64,000 bases of DNA from Watersipora subatra (Eukaryota > Bryozoa > Gymnolaemata > Cheilostomatida > Watersiporidae): assembly GCF_963576615.1 (NCBI RefSeq), contig NC_088715.1, positions 52,988,007-53,052,006 of the forward strand, read 5' to 3'. Both the position numbers and the translations under genes were made by a program. The notes under the pieces were generated by a model, which was not told the DNA's origin, did not search any database, and was given only the letters and a program-made list of their open reading frames with translations. Positions 39,541 through 51,399 of the stretch are shown one piece after another (within the stretch, counting starts at the first letter, position 1; each line of letters opens with the position of its first letter).

Positions 39541-40754
39541 AAAGGGATAGAGATGGAGGGAAAGTCGCGATTTGCAGTTTGTTTAAAATAAAAAATGGGA
39601 ATGTGAATTTTTGTTCTTTCATCATTTTTCTACTGTGTACCTACTGCAGCATTCAGTTGATTTTCATGATTATCGTCACTATTAACAGACTGTAAGTTCA
39701 CTACAGACATAATTTTAAAAAGAATAATTTGACCGTGCTGCTCTTGCTGTAAGAAACGAAAACGATAACTTTTGATTTGATTTTTCTATTGATCTATTAT
39801 CTTATCTATGATTTTTTTATGATTAATATAATGATCATAATGCATATTATACAAAATAATAATATAACTGTGTATAGAATAAATGATGTAACTAATATAA
39901 TTTGTAGAAAATTCCAAATGATAACCGAGATTGATGATTGATATAATTGATTCCATTTATTAGCTATAGTTAAAAAAATCTGAACAGCGCTAAAGATGAG
40001 TCTGAATAAGGAAGCTAAGTAGGACAACAACAAAACTGAGCTGAACTAGCAAGATAGCGAAATGTTGCGAAATAATAAATGCGTGCAATTATTTTATGCT
40101 AAAACTAATCTACATGCCAGAGGGACTGGTTCAGAATTCTCAGAGCAATGATTGTTAGGCCCAATTTGATTGTTCTATACTTCCAGGGATTAACCAATTA
40201 AAACGCCGTGATTGTTATGGGAGTGCGCATTAGTTGGCTTAATTGACCAATGGCACACAAGTCGATTTCATACGTCATATATTGATGATTACCAAAACAC
40301 TTATGTTTTTTGGTAGACCTGTGTTTGGCTAGCTATATCTCAGCTTCTGGTTGGTCAATCTCCTTGATTCTTTTTTTAGAACATCAGTCAACACCTCAAG
40401 ATAAATAATAAAACATAATAATCTTATGTTTTTCCTATTCTTTAATTAAAGTTTTATCATTTATATGTTTCTGAATTTGTTTTTACCATAATGGATAATG
40501 CTGAAATTGCCATGGCAAGCAACATATGTTTCCAAATGGCATATACAGTCAGTAGAAAAATTGCCAAATTTAATTTCGAGAGAAATTATTGTTGATATCG
40601 TGTGGCAGCAAAAATTTGCTCTTATTGAAAAGCATTGTGCTTTATAGATTAGGCAACAAAATTTTGAAGAGTGTCATCTCATTGCATGGGCGCGATTATT
40701 AAATAATACGTATTTTAGTGCGTGATTTCAATATTCGGTATATGATAACGACTC
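39541..40754. other. Spacer, nothing recognised
   Basis: AT-rich; I searched it for exons 1-5 of transporter D and found none. Confidence 0.4.
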
Positions 40755-40948
40755 GGATTAATAAGGCTTGTATAACTAAGTAGTAAACGGCATAGTTTGA
40801 AACTTGTGGTTGCAATATCCATGAGTTCAAATCCTGCAAAGAGTGAAATTTTAATCTTAAAATTTGAATAGCTATAGCTGGACATATCGATGGACATACA
40901 TACACACATACAGACACAAAAACTTTGAGAAATATATAAATATAGATT
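40755..40948 (+). mobile_element. tRNA-like core and tail of the composite element family
   Basis: B-box GAGTTCAAATCCT at 40823-40835, then TAGCTATAGCTGGACATA, ACACACATACAGACACAAA and AACTTTGAGAAATATATAAA. The head (CTAGC-type) is not seen. Homology between transporters C and D starts just to its right, near 40990. Confidence 0.6.
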
Positions 40949-41229
40949 AACTTATGCTAAAGAGTTACTAATATCATGCTTTATACAAAGTCGTATCATG
41001 TTTACTAGAGTAATAGTGAGAGATAATTGCTTCAACTCTGATAAAAAGCTTTGAAAACTACAAGTAACATATTTTGAGTTTTTTTTTACAAACCTGAGTG
41101 ATTTGGTCAAAATTGCATGCAAAACAACGCTCATTTTTAGGTTTTGACATTTGCAGAGTCTGTTATTACCCATAAAATTACTTGAAGGTTAAAAAACTTT
41201 TAACAAATAAAGTGCCTGATCTTTCTTAC

Positions 41230-41275
41230 CAGCTGGATTAAAGTTTTCACTAATTTTTTCAAATTGTTCTCGTAC
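41230..41275 (-). other. Antisense exon-like block in the 5' flank of D exon 6
   Basis: On minus: GTGCAG, a 46-bp open stretch (VREQFEKISENFNPA plus one base), then GTAAGA. The paralogous stretch near 63891-63945 in transporter C keeps the acceptor and most codons (VPEQFNKFSANFNPA) but lacks the GT donor. It could be a shared intronic remnant of another gene or an element. No partner exons found. Confidence 0.2.
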
Positions 41276-41324
41276 CTGCACAAGTTTGTTTTAATTATTG
41301 ACATTTTAATTCTCTCCTTTACAG

Positions 41325-41467
41325 AAGAAAAGACCAAAAATCCAAGTAAAGACTTTTTGTCATTTTTGGCAATTCCTGGGTTGTTTGTAATGTTTCTCAT
41401 CTGGGTTACTATAAAGTTATCAGAGACCAGTCGAACTACTGAGCTCACACCATTCTATTATATATCT
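41325..41467 (+). pseudogene. Transporter D exon 6
   Basis: 143 bp, acceptor CTTTACAG, donor [27 protein letters not shown]7. Its upstream flank matches the flank of C exon 6 closely. Confidence 0.85.
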
Positions 41468-43023
41468 GTAAGTTGACCAAAAACCTTGATGTAAATGACT
41501 CAGTCTTGTCCTTGTTCGATCTTCCTATCTAATGAAAGTATGACATTTATGTGCCTGCGCCATCTAATCACAGATAACGAGCTATAAACTTAGTAAATAT
41601 TTTAAATACAAGCCAATTGCATTTCAAACCACTCAAATATTTCTTGAAATTATTTTTTTCAAGAGCAATGACAGCTGCTAGTTCTCTATTCTAGTTAATA
41701 CAAAGTATTCAACATTTTTATTTCAGTATCATAATCATCTTCTACTGTATATAAAACAACATTGCTAGGTTTCTCTCTCTTCTTAATAAGTTTCATAAAC
41801 ATGTTTGCAATAAAACCGCTATTTCATTGTGTTTCTAAAGCAATTATTTTGCAATATGATCTCAAAAAGGCAGTAAAAATTGGCCATGCATTTTTGTAAA
41901 AAGTGAAACAAGTCTTTTGGCTTTATTTCAAATTTTACTTAGCTGTGATAAACATCATTACTATAAAAGAATTGTAGGCGTCTGAGTCAAGCTTGCTATC
42001 TAAAAGATGTTGGGCACCAACTCTATTTTGCCAGAAGTGTAATGATTTGATGGGGTTCTTCTACAACATCGCTTACGATATGTCTTCGGTTTTAACTTTC
42101 TACCACTCTATTAGCTAGTGATATTATAACTAGCTTTGTCAATGTTTGCTAGGTGTAATTATTCATCATTGCAGTTATTTATGATCTTAAAATAATAAGA
42201 TTACAGTTTGACAAATAAGGTCTGTTAAAAATTCTCGAGTAGCATAAACAAGTTATAGGTGGAATGGCTCAAAAAGCGTTCGACCATGACCTGACCCTGA
42301 ACTGCCACCTCTTTTAGTAGCATGATAGAAGACTTTCAGATGCGATCTTTTCTCATCAGGAGGAATAGCCCTAGTTGAAGATCAGCAAACACAAAATTTT
42401 AGAACATTATGTCAGAAAGTATCGGTAATTGTTATCATTTGCAATTGTTTTTTGATGTGTGAGATAACTTGACTACCAAAAATGTTTCAAGATTAAAATA
42501 CGAAAATTCTTAATATTGGTTAAATGCTAAAAAAGTGCAAAAAGGCATTACTGGCTTTTATCGTTGGAATAGACTATATTGGCTATTGAGCTTAAGTTGC
42601 AGCGCCACTCGTCTGGGCTGCGTCGGACTCTGCAGCTACAAACTTCACTTTGTTTGATCTAAGAGCATAACCGTGATCAAGTTTTTCCAGCTTTAATCTT
42701 GAAACACTTTGGCAGCCAGGCTATCTATCTCAAACACTAAAAGGAATGGCAAATAATAACAAATATCAATAAATTCTGATAAAATTCATTAAAAAATTGT
42801 TTAAGTTTATTTATCCTTAAGCTGTAGCATCGAAAATTTTTTTAAAAAGCAGTCTAAAGGTTTGGTTTGAGTTGTTTCCTTACAAAAATATTACTCAAAC
42901 CATAATTTGTGTGTTTCTAGTGCTTCTGTTCATCTTGATAGAAACTATACTAGTTGGGAGTGGTAATAAATGATTAATAAATAGCTTTACTAAATGAGTA
43001 TAATTGCCTGATCTATCTTGCAG

Positions 43024-43119
43024 TTTGGTACCTCTCCTTCTATTATTGGTATACTCTATTCCATATGGGCACTAATGAGTACTGCTGGTATAGCGGTTGT
43101 GACAAAGATTGCGAACTAG
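43024..43119 (+). pseudogene. Transporter D exon 7 with terminal stop codon
   Basis: 96 bp, acceptor TCTTGCAG, donor GTACGT. Encodes FGTSPSIIGILYSIWALMS, TM8, and ends AAC TAG immediately before the donor. Confidence 0.88.
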
Positions 43120-43438
43120 GTACGTCAGACATTATCAAAAATAAAATTAGTAGTATAATATAGAATATTAAAACAGAATGTTTTTGCATATAAATAATAG
43201 AACGCATTTGAATTTTATAGAGTAATATTATTAGTATATAGTTAACAGTGTTAGCATTACTAAAATTGATAAACAGCTTTATGCTGGAAAAAGCATATTA
43301 TTTATAAATAATAAAGTCATATGTACTTTTTCCAGGGCAGTATGTAGCACTAGTCAAAAATCTTCAAAATCAAAAAAAAACATTCAACTATTATTAGTAA
43401 TAACGCTGCATTAAAATGCTTTTTATTATTCGTTGTAG

Positions 43439-43542
43439 AAAAATGTGCCATATCTAATGTTGGCAACATGGATGATTATTGTTCCACTTTGGTTATTTAT
43501 TCTGCCATCTCCATCTGTAAACTACTTCTTTGGTGGCAAACG
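43439..43542 (+). pseudogene. Transporter D exon 8
   Basis: 104 bp, phase 0 to 2; KNVPYLMLATWMIIVPLWLF, TM9, and SPSVNYFFGGK. Confidence 0.87.
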
Positions 43543-43984
43543 GTTAGTATATAGCACTGTAAACGCTTCAACGTTACCACATAGCTGACACATAGCTGAC
43601 AGATATATTTATGGACCTTTGTTTAGCTCCAGAGTGAGGCTACTCGATCATTTGATGGTTGGCAAAGATCTGCCTTCACAAGACCATGATGGCCTTCTTG
43701 AAATCATTCAACTATCAGAATGACAATAGTTAGATTGGAATAGACAATGCACAAAGGAAAACAATAATAGTTGCAAATAATTGTCTCATGCACTAATTTT
43801 ATTTTATTTCATAAAAATCTTGGAAATAGCAATCAAGAGCGAAGCATTTTTGTTAGAATTATTGGAAGATACTTTCCACAAATCTGATAGCTTTGACGTA
43901 CACCTTGCTTAAATTTGGAATCCTTCAGGAAGGTTTTTGTAAGGGTGTGATGCATTTTTATACGTAAATTTTAGGAGTTAGTCA

Positions 43985-44355
43985 TTGGTATAAAAAGTTT
44001 ATCATATACTTTGTATGTGTTAAGTTTGTCATATATACAATAAGTTTGATATATATGTATTAAGTTTTTCATACACTAGGTGTAATGAGTTTGTCATATA
44101 CATGATGTTTGTCAGAAGTGTAATAATTTTGTCATGAGTGTAAAGAGTTTATCATGTATGCAATAAGTTTGTCATCTATATGATAAGCTTTTGTTATATG
44201 TGTGTTGAGTTTGTCATAGGCGTAATTAGTTTGTCAGAAATGTAATGAGCTTGAAATAAATGCGATGAGTTTTTTCATAAAAGTAAAGACTTTGTCATAA
44301 ATGGTATAAGGTTTTTCTCGATGTGATAAGTTCCCAAAAGTGAAATGAGTTCATC
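43985..44355. repeat. Degenerate minisatellite, unit about 22 bp (AAGTTTGTCATATATGTAAT)
   Basis: At least fourteen imperfect units of 20-25 bp containing GTTTGTCAT or GTTTATCAT, each followed by a variable AT-rich half, in intron 8 of transporter D. Confidence 0.8.
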
Positions 44356-44608
44356 ATAAATAAACTCATTCAAAAAGATTTAATTGACAATTCAAACATC
44401 TTTTTTTGCAACAAATTTGAAAAACTTTGTGTAGCAGTTATAGACGTCCACACACATAATTACATACATTTACTTTAAATACTGAACGCTTTCTCAAGCA
44501 TAAACTGACTTCACAGTTACAATAAATAAGATGAGAGAATCAGTATATTGAACATAGGATGTTGTTTGACTATATCAATGAAATTAAAGGCTTACTGTTA
44601 TGCTTTAG

Positions 44609-44704
44609 GTATTTCGTGCTGACATCCGTAATAATGTCGATAGTGTCTTTCGTCGCTATCCCACTCTATATTCTTCCCTTCTCGATTGCCCTTCGGCTTG
44701 CTAG
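44609..44704 (+). pseudogene. Transporter D exon 9
   Basis: 96 bp, phase 2 to 2; YFVLTSVIMSIVSFVAIPLY, TM10 region. Acceptor GCTTTAG, donor GTAAGT. Confidence 0.87.
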
Positions 44705-45789
44705 GTAAGTAGCTAACATACTTCTTCTTAGGTTGCTACTTCAACACATGTGGTCACTTTTTATACAGTTATCTCTTTATAATTTCTTTCGTTTTTATTA
44801 ACGTGCTAGTACCAAAATCTTCGCACCCATGGACTATTTTCTGCTAAATTATATAATAGTTGTAACACGTTGTACAATTATTTATCTGCTAATAATTTAA
44901 AGCAGTCTACTTCTTTAACAGTTGATTCTTGTTTAATATTTAAATATCTCTAACAGCACTTCTAAAAGTTATTGATATTAGAATTAGATTCTTTTTGTAA
45001 AGTTCATGTTTTTTAGCAGTGATAAATTATGCTTGTAAAATGTTTTAGCAAAAACTTTAATCTTTCATGCAGCGTTTAGTCTCACTATATGTCTCCAGCT
45101 TAAAATAAATGTTAGACATGAAAAAGATAAAATTTACTCAAATTCTTTTATCTATTAACTAATCAGTGAAAAACTCTGGGGATTGAACTGGCTCTGCACT
45201 TTTGAGTTTTTATTTATCAAAAATAATTACCAAATAAATTAGCACTGAGCGTTTATTAACTTGGCGGCTTCATAATTATGCGGTGCAACAGCTGTTGCTA
45301 AAATGGATTTATTAGTGATCTTTAAAGAAAAATCAACTTCACCACGACACTTTTTTAAAACTAAAAGACCAAATCAAATGCAACTAAAAGTGAATTTAGA
45401 AAAAACGTTTTTACTACTTGCACTAGGAATCTGCTTAACTAGCCAAACCTAAACATTGTTCCTTTTTTTGGAATCACTATTATTAGTTGTGGCTTAATAT
45501 TTTCACCATATTCTAACCATAAATAATGGTTAAAAGGAATAAATAAGGTTTATTCAACATGACTTTACAACAAACCATAAGGAGCAAAAGCTTGTCAGAG
45601 TAACAACATTGGTATGTTCAATCCGTATATGTATAATTCTAAGTTTTTGTCTGTCTGTCATCAGTCGTATGTCCAGTTAATAGTGATTGGTTGATACGTG
45701 CATACTTACAGCGCTTGCTAGAATGTTTACAGACCCATACACTATGAAAGATCCTGATGTGTAATAACTATATGCACAATTAACCCAAA

Positions 45790-45880
45790 ACAAGGCAAGG
45801 TATTGTGCTTGGCTTCACATCCGTGCATCTGGATATACAGGTTTGATTCCTGTGAAATGCAATCTTTTTTTTAACACTGG
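45790..45880 (+). mobile_element. Possible tRNA-derived relic
   Basis: CAGGTTTGATTCCTGTG near 45838 is a good B-box with flanking self-complementary bases, and GGTATTGTGCTTGG could be a degraded A-box. No complete cloverleaf. Confidence 0.35.
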
Positions 45881-47474
45881 CTTCAGACAGACACTGCTCT
45901 CATTTTTGTAAAGATTTAGACTAGCTCGATTTACTAGCTTAAGTTACTCAAATGCCTACACTACTTGCCACTATTTATAAGTTGTTTTAAGTTTTTGGCA
46001 AATATGTAACATGATAGTTAAGAAATGTTTTTCAGCAATCTGTTTTAGGTGTGCTTTGAGCTTTCAAATATTTTGATCATGCATTGACCTGACATACACA
46101 AAAGTAAACAAGCACCGTCATTTAAAAATTAGGATGGTAAACAATGTATTAAGTAAAGCAAAATGTTAAATAGTTATATATTTCACCCAAAACCTTTTTA
46201 TTTTAACCCTGAGCATTCAACTAGTTTCAAATAAAGCTTAATTTTTTTAGCGGCGTTTGGTTATTAAACGCCGTTAAAAAATTGCGTTTTGGCATTTGGC
46301 TAAAATGGTGTTTTAAATCAGTACCCTTTCTAAAAACAAGTTGAACTGACTGTTGACTTTGTTTACAAACACCAAACTTTGCATTTAAATTTTTTAAAAT
46401 TTTCACTACATGCATTTCTGTAAAAAAACACTCCTAAACAGATTTTACCACATTTTAAGATTTAAATTTGCAAATTGTAAAACTAAAGCCTTTGCCTATA
46501 GAATTTGTCTTTAGAAACTTTTTAGATCATTTTTTTTTTCTCAAAGTACATTTATACCAAAAAGATTTATTGGAGTTGCTTAACCCCTGAGAAAGGCAGA
46601 GATAGAATGCCTTCCTCTCTGTTTACGACTTAAATTACGTTTTTACAGATACTTTACACCCAACCAACTCAAGCTATTATTATACAAAATTGATCACTTT
46701 TTTAACCCCTGGAATACAAAATTGATATTTATTCCATTTTGATCAATTATCACCATGAACACAAAACAGAAGTCACACCTTTGCTACATATCATATACAT
46801 ACTAATATTTATTTTATTTAAAAATAATAGTAATAATTTAATACATCTAATTTCAGTTTTTGCAATAATTGAACAAAACAAATGACTTGGATGCGGGTAG
46901 TTCTAGATAAAAATTGTTGCTACAACTTGGTTATTAGTTGCTCAGTATTTAATAACTTTACCCCCAGTTTGAGTAGTCCTTTAAGAGAACAGGATGCACT
47001 ACTACTTTTCTATGGTGATATTTTTAGCGCCGTTGTGAGATATGATTGGTAAAATTCTTGTTATATTTGTTAATGACGGCTTTTACAAGTGCACAAACAT
47101 AGTAGACAGCATTTCATCAAACTTGTGTAGGTGATTGGAACAAAGCCATTTTTACAAACAGTTTGTATTTTAAACCAAACTGAATTCAACAATGTTGAAG
47201 CAACTTCAAAAAATTGTTCTGGTGTAAACAAACATTTATTCTTTTTCAGGAAACTGTTTAGATTATTTTTTGGTCTTGGTGCCGCTTTTTGCTCTAAACT
47301 ACAATCATTTATAGTCATCTGAAACTAAAAACATTCTAGAGATATTTAATACATTTTAATATAACAACAAATTAATTTGTCTTTACTTATTTACGATGTA
47401 CAGTTTTAAACAGTCTAAAACTGAATTAGTTTACTAAACATGTAGCTTAGTGAAACAGTTTGTTGTTTTTGTAG

Positions 47475-47646
47475 CATAAATGGCTACCCAGAAAACAGTC
47501 TACATACTTATGGAATGCTGACTGGACTCATGAACAGCGGTCTCTGTTTAGGCAGCACTTTGTGTCCTATTCTGTCTGGAGTCATTATAGACAATATTGG
47601 TTTTGAGTGGACTCAAACTGTAATTTCATCTATCACAACTAAAACG
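47475..47646 (+). pseudogene. Transporter D exon 10
   Basis: 172 bp; INGYPENSLHTYGMLTGLMN, GLCLGSTLCPILSGVIID, FEWTQT. The donor GTGTGT is weaker than in B. Confidence 0.87.
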
Positions 47647-48081
47647 GTGTGTATGAATTGCTTATCATTAGTAGTTGTGTGTCAAAAAACTATAACACTT
47701 CAAATTTCTAAGTGTATAATTTATATATATTTTTAATTTATAATATATATTATAATTTTCAAGTGACTATTAAAATTTAACACTCAGTTTATATCTTTTA
47801 GGGAATGAAAATCTTGCCACCTTAATAGTAATATGGAAATTGTTTACCAAACCTCCAATTTACACAAGCTGTAGTACAAAGTTTTATATTCACTCAACTA
47901 AGCATTAATAATAGATTGACTAGATTTGAAAGTATTTCCATTGAAAATCTGTGATATTAAAAAAAATTCAAAGTTTTGTAGAATACACTTCTAGGTGTGC
48001 ACTCTTTGATAACAATAATGCTGTAGGGTTTGGAACATAGAATCTAAACTTTAATGAGTAACTGCTATAATGTTGTTGCAG

Positions 48082-48312
48082 GCAATTATTTTTGGGAGTT
48101 ATCTAATACACCTTAAGTGCACCGATCAGCTTTCAGCTCTTTTCATGGAAGAGGAAACAACTGCTGATACCAAATATGAAAGCAGCAAACAACAGAAAAC
48201 TGAGCACATAGCTGAAGCCTGTTCAGAGCAAATGAAACTTTGTTTACAGGAGCCAATAGTATATACTGAAGTTCAACTTCAACCAGGTGCTGAACTTACA
48301 ACCGAGAATTAG
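48082..48312 (+). pseudogene. Transporter D exon 11
   Basis: Acceptor TTGTTGCAG; TM12 (AIIFGSYLIHL) and acidic tail of about 60 residues ending ELTTEN, TAG at 48310-48312. Confidence 0.87.
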
Positions 48313-50539
48313 TTGATTAGAATTAGAATTTTAATGCTAAAGCAATATTATTAATTTAAGGTTGTCATAATTTCTAGCAGCTAGTATAAGTACATTAAAA
48401 GCCTAAATCTTAATCTCCACAAATTGTACATTTTATGTACGGTTCACACTGATCTATTGTGCATATGTGTGCAGCAAAACTTTTAAAGTTATGATCTACA
48501 TACCTACTCATGCGGTAAATAACTGTATATTTTCATTTATAAATCATCTTAGTTATTACTGCTTACAAAAAAGTAAGACATAAACACTTACATAGCTATA
48601 TCAATTCAAGTGAGATGTGGTTTATACTAAACCAAAAATAAATATGGCCTACCGAGCTTGTCAAAGAAACCTGTTTGCAGCCATGTTTGAAGTTATCTTT
48701 GACTTGAAACTCCAAGTTTGATTATTGTTATTCATATTCTAGCTATTTAGTCTTGGTATATACTAACTTGTAGCTTGTAGCAACACAATAAAATAGCTTA
48801 AAACATAAAAAGCTGTGAGAATGAGCATTAATAGCTTTAAGTGTTGTAATAAAATGTGCTCACTATTTGGTATCACAGTAAACCCAGTTTCAACTGATTG
48901 AAAATTTGTTATCTCAAATACACATATGTAAAACATTTTGCTTTAAATATGATATAGGAGAGTCAGTGAGTAGAAACTATCAAATTATGTGGTGCTTTCA
49001 TCTTTATATTTATCTTTCTCTTTTATTTTCTTGCATAGTCTTCTACAAACATTATAATAAAACAAAAAAATGCTAAAAAACCATCTAAAAGTATGTTTTA
49101 AGACTTATGCAAAATATTTATCAAACGTCATGAATAGAAAATGAATTGCAAAAAATATCAATTATCTATTAGCCTCCTTGCTACATGTGTCACAAACTGA
49201 TGCATAGGTTTTGAGAAGTTTCATCCATAGCTACAATGACAGGCACTTTTGTGGAGCTGCAACTGAATAGGTAATAGATTAAAAAAATATTTGAAAAGTT
49301 CTAAGCTTCTAGGTAAAAACATACTGTCAGAAAATTCTGTTTTGCCGCCTCCTCCATCAATCTAGTCATGGACAAATACTCTCTAATGCAATAGTTGCAT
49401 AACCAGCCTGAACCATTGTCACACCACAAAAAACAAATATTGATGAATGGGGAGATGAGGGAAATTTAAAAAGGGACCGTGCAAAATAAATAGCTTGGTA
49501 TAAATTTATAATGCAGTTTGATGTTATGCTTTTGGCTATGCAAAGAAAAACCAGCAACAAATAAAGTAAGATAATTTTGTGAGCAAAAAGTTATTATGCA
49601 GCAGAAGTGGCAACAATGACATATCAACTTCTTCTTCGCTGCTAATCTTAATCTCTTATGGCATTACACGCCTGCGACTCGATTCTGCTGCCAACACCTG
49701 TGCAAAGTCCGATAAATAACTGTAGCCTCACGATGATATCTGTCTACCCAGACTACCACATGCTGAAGGTTTTTTGAGGCTTGAAAGGAAGAGTACCCAA
49801 GTTCCAAAGTTTATTGCTCTCTTTCAACTGGCTTCTTTTTACCTCATCACTGGATCGCAGTTGTTAATATTGTAAGTTTGTTAGCTAGTCTATTGGCTTT
49901 TAGTACGAGCTTATTTGTAATTCTGGCAAATCAAGTTAAAGGTGGCCTTTACAATAAATACAGACTTTCTCAGGTGTTAACAAAGTATTTGAAATTGTTC
50001 AAGTGATATATAGGCTGTTACCTGTGTCAAACTGCCGGTTAATTTTTCAAAAAAGGAAAGCTAAAAAAACTGTACAAATTGCAAAAACATGCATTTTAGG
50101 CACTACAAAAACAATTTAGATGATCAATCTAGCATTTCATGTAAAAAAATTTTTTTTATAGATATGACTTTTAATATTTTTAACAACTAACTATAATATA
50201 TTATAAATGGCTCTTGAGTTTAAAACCTGCTGTTGGGGATGTACCTGCAATGACGGTGCTCATTAAACATGCTTTGCATTTTGCATGTAAAAATGTATTT
50301 TTCAAAGCGCAATAGAGCTTTCTTTAGCCTTTGTGGAAGTTGACTAAGCACTAGGACTAGGACTGATGTTTAATCATCTGATGTAAGCTATGATCTAAAA
50401 TCTGAATGGAATCAGTGCCATACTTTAAGAACATTAGTACAGGTACTTTATGAGCATTTTACTTTCTTTACAAAATGACGTGGTTATAGATGATTAAGAT
50501 AGGACAAGAGAGTTTTATATACTGTGTACTCAATTTGCT
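48313..50539. other. 3' flank of transporter D, nothing recognised
   Basis: A candidate AATAAA lies at 48637-48642, 325 bp after the stop. I saw no other gene or element end to 50539. Confidence 0.35.
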
Positions 50540-51300
50540 AAATGAGCTCACATTAAACATATTGAGCTCTTGCACTTCAACATAGCACACAACCTATGAA
50601 AAAATATTTGTGTCCTATCATTTTGTTATCAAATGATCGCAAATTACTTCAATGAAAGGTGAATTAGAGGTCAGAAGTGGTGGGATTAGCTTCATCAATG
50701 GCAGTATTTCTATTTCATGCTGTTATGATTATTTCTTAGAACTACAGCTACGAAGTAGCAAAGAGTGTAAACTAAGTCCTAGTTATTAATCATCAATTGA
50801 ATGACCCACTTGTTTTGGTTGTCAACTTCTTAAAATAATTCAAGGTGGACTGAATATATAAAATAAATATATAATAATATAATATAAAATAAAATTTTCA
50901 GAATGGGCCGAGAAAGTCTAATTGAACATGTACAGCAAGATAGTCGACTCTACCTGACCCAGGTGTTTCAACCCATAGTAATAGCTTATGAGGAATACAT
51001 TTGCATACAAATAATTTGCATAAAGCAAATATGTTTCAGATGCTTCTTTCTTTTCTTTTAAATCTTCTCCTTTATATAGATTCTTAATTTCTAACACCAA
51101 ACATCTGCATCTGAGCTGACTGGTCTTTTGACTGTATCACCTATTCAAGCTGGCCTGACTGACAGCCACAACAATGCATAGTACTCCGCTCACAGCAGCC
51201 ACCCACGGTATTAAAAACATGCCAATAATATTTGCTGTCAGTAGCTCTGGTAGTCTAACGAATTTACAAAGGGAAAGAATGTTAAGCTACAGAGGGGTGT
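50540..51300 (+). repeat. Partial copy of the dispersed 1.9-kb block
   Basis: Shares AACCTATGAAAAAATATTTG, ATTAATCATC...TTGGTTGTCAA and GTAGCTCTGGTAGT with 38340-38720 and 52200-52620, in the same orientation; the middle is replaced by unrelated sequence. Confidence 0.55.
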
Positions 51301-51399
51301 GTAGAGTACAACACTGCATATAATTCCTGAAGCATAGTTTAAAATAAATATTGTATTAGTCTAAGTATTGGACTTTGGCACAAGTTTGTACATCCTCTA

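Larger units (their letters stand above)
41325..48312 (+). pseudogene. Transporter D, SLC18B1-like MFS, 3' half only
   Basis: Exons 6-11 of the transporter: 41325-41467, 43024-43119, 43439-43542, 44609-44704, 47475-47646, 48082-48312. Sizes of exons 6-10 equal those of transporter B and all phases and GT..AG borders agree. Exon 7 ends in TAG (43117-43119), where B has AAG, which would end translation before TM9. Exons 1-5 are not found between transporter B and exon 6. Exon 11 (AIIFGSYLIHL, AEACSEQMKLCLQEP) has a normal stop. A frame starting at Met 41264 would read through exon 6 only to the exon 7 stop. The intact remainder suggests recent loss. The other explanation, an assembly error at the TAG plus a displaced 5' half, cannot be excluded. 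Confidence 0.82.

Noticed and set aside
42342..42400. Second hammerhead-like CTGATGAG on minus
   Set aside because: No stem II between it and the next GAAA, so it is chance.
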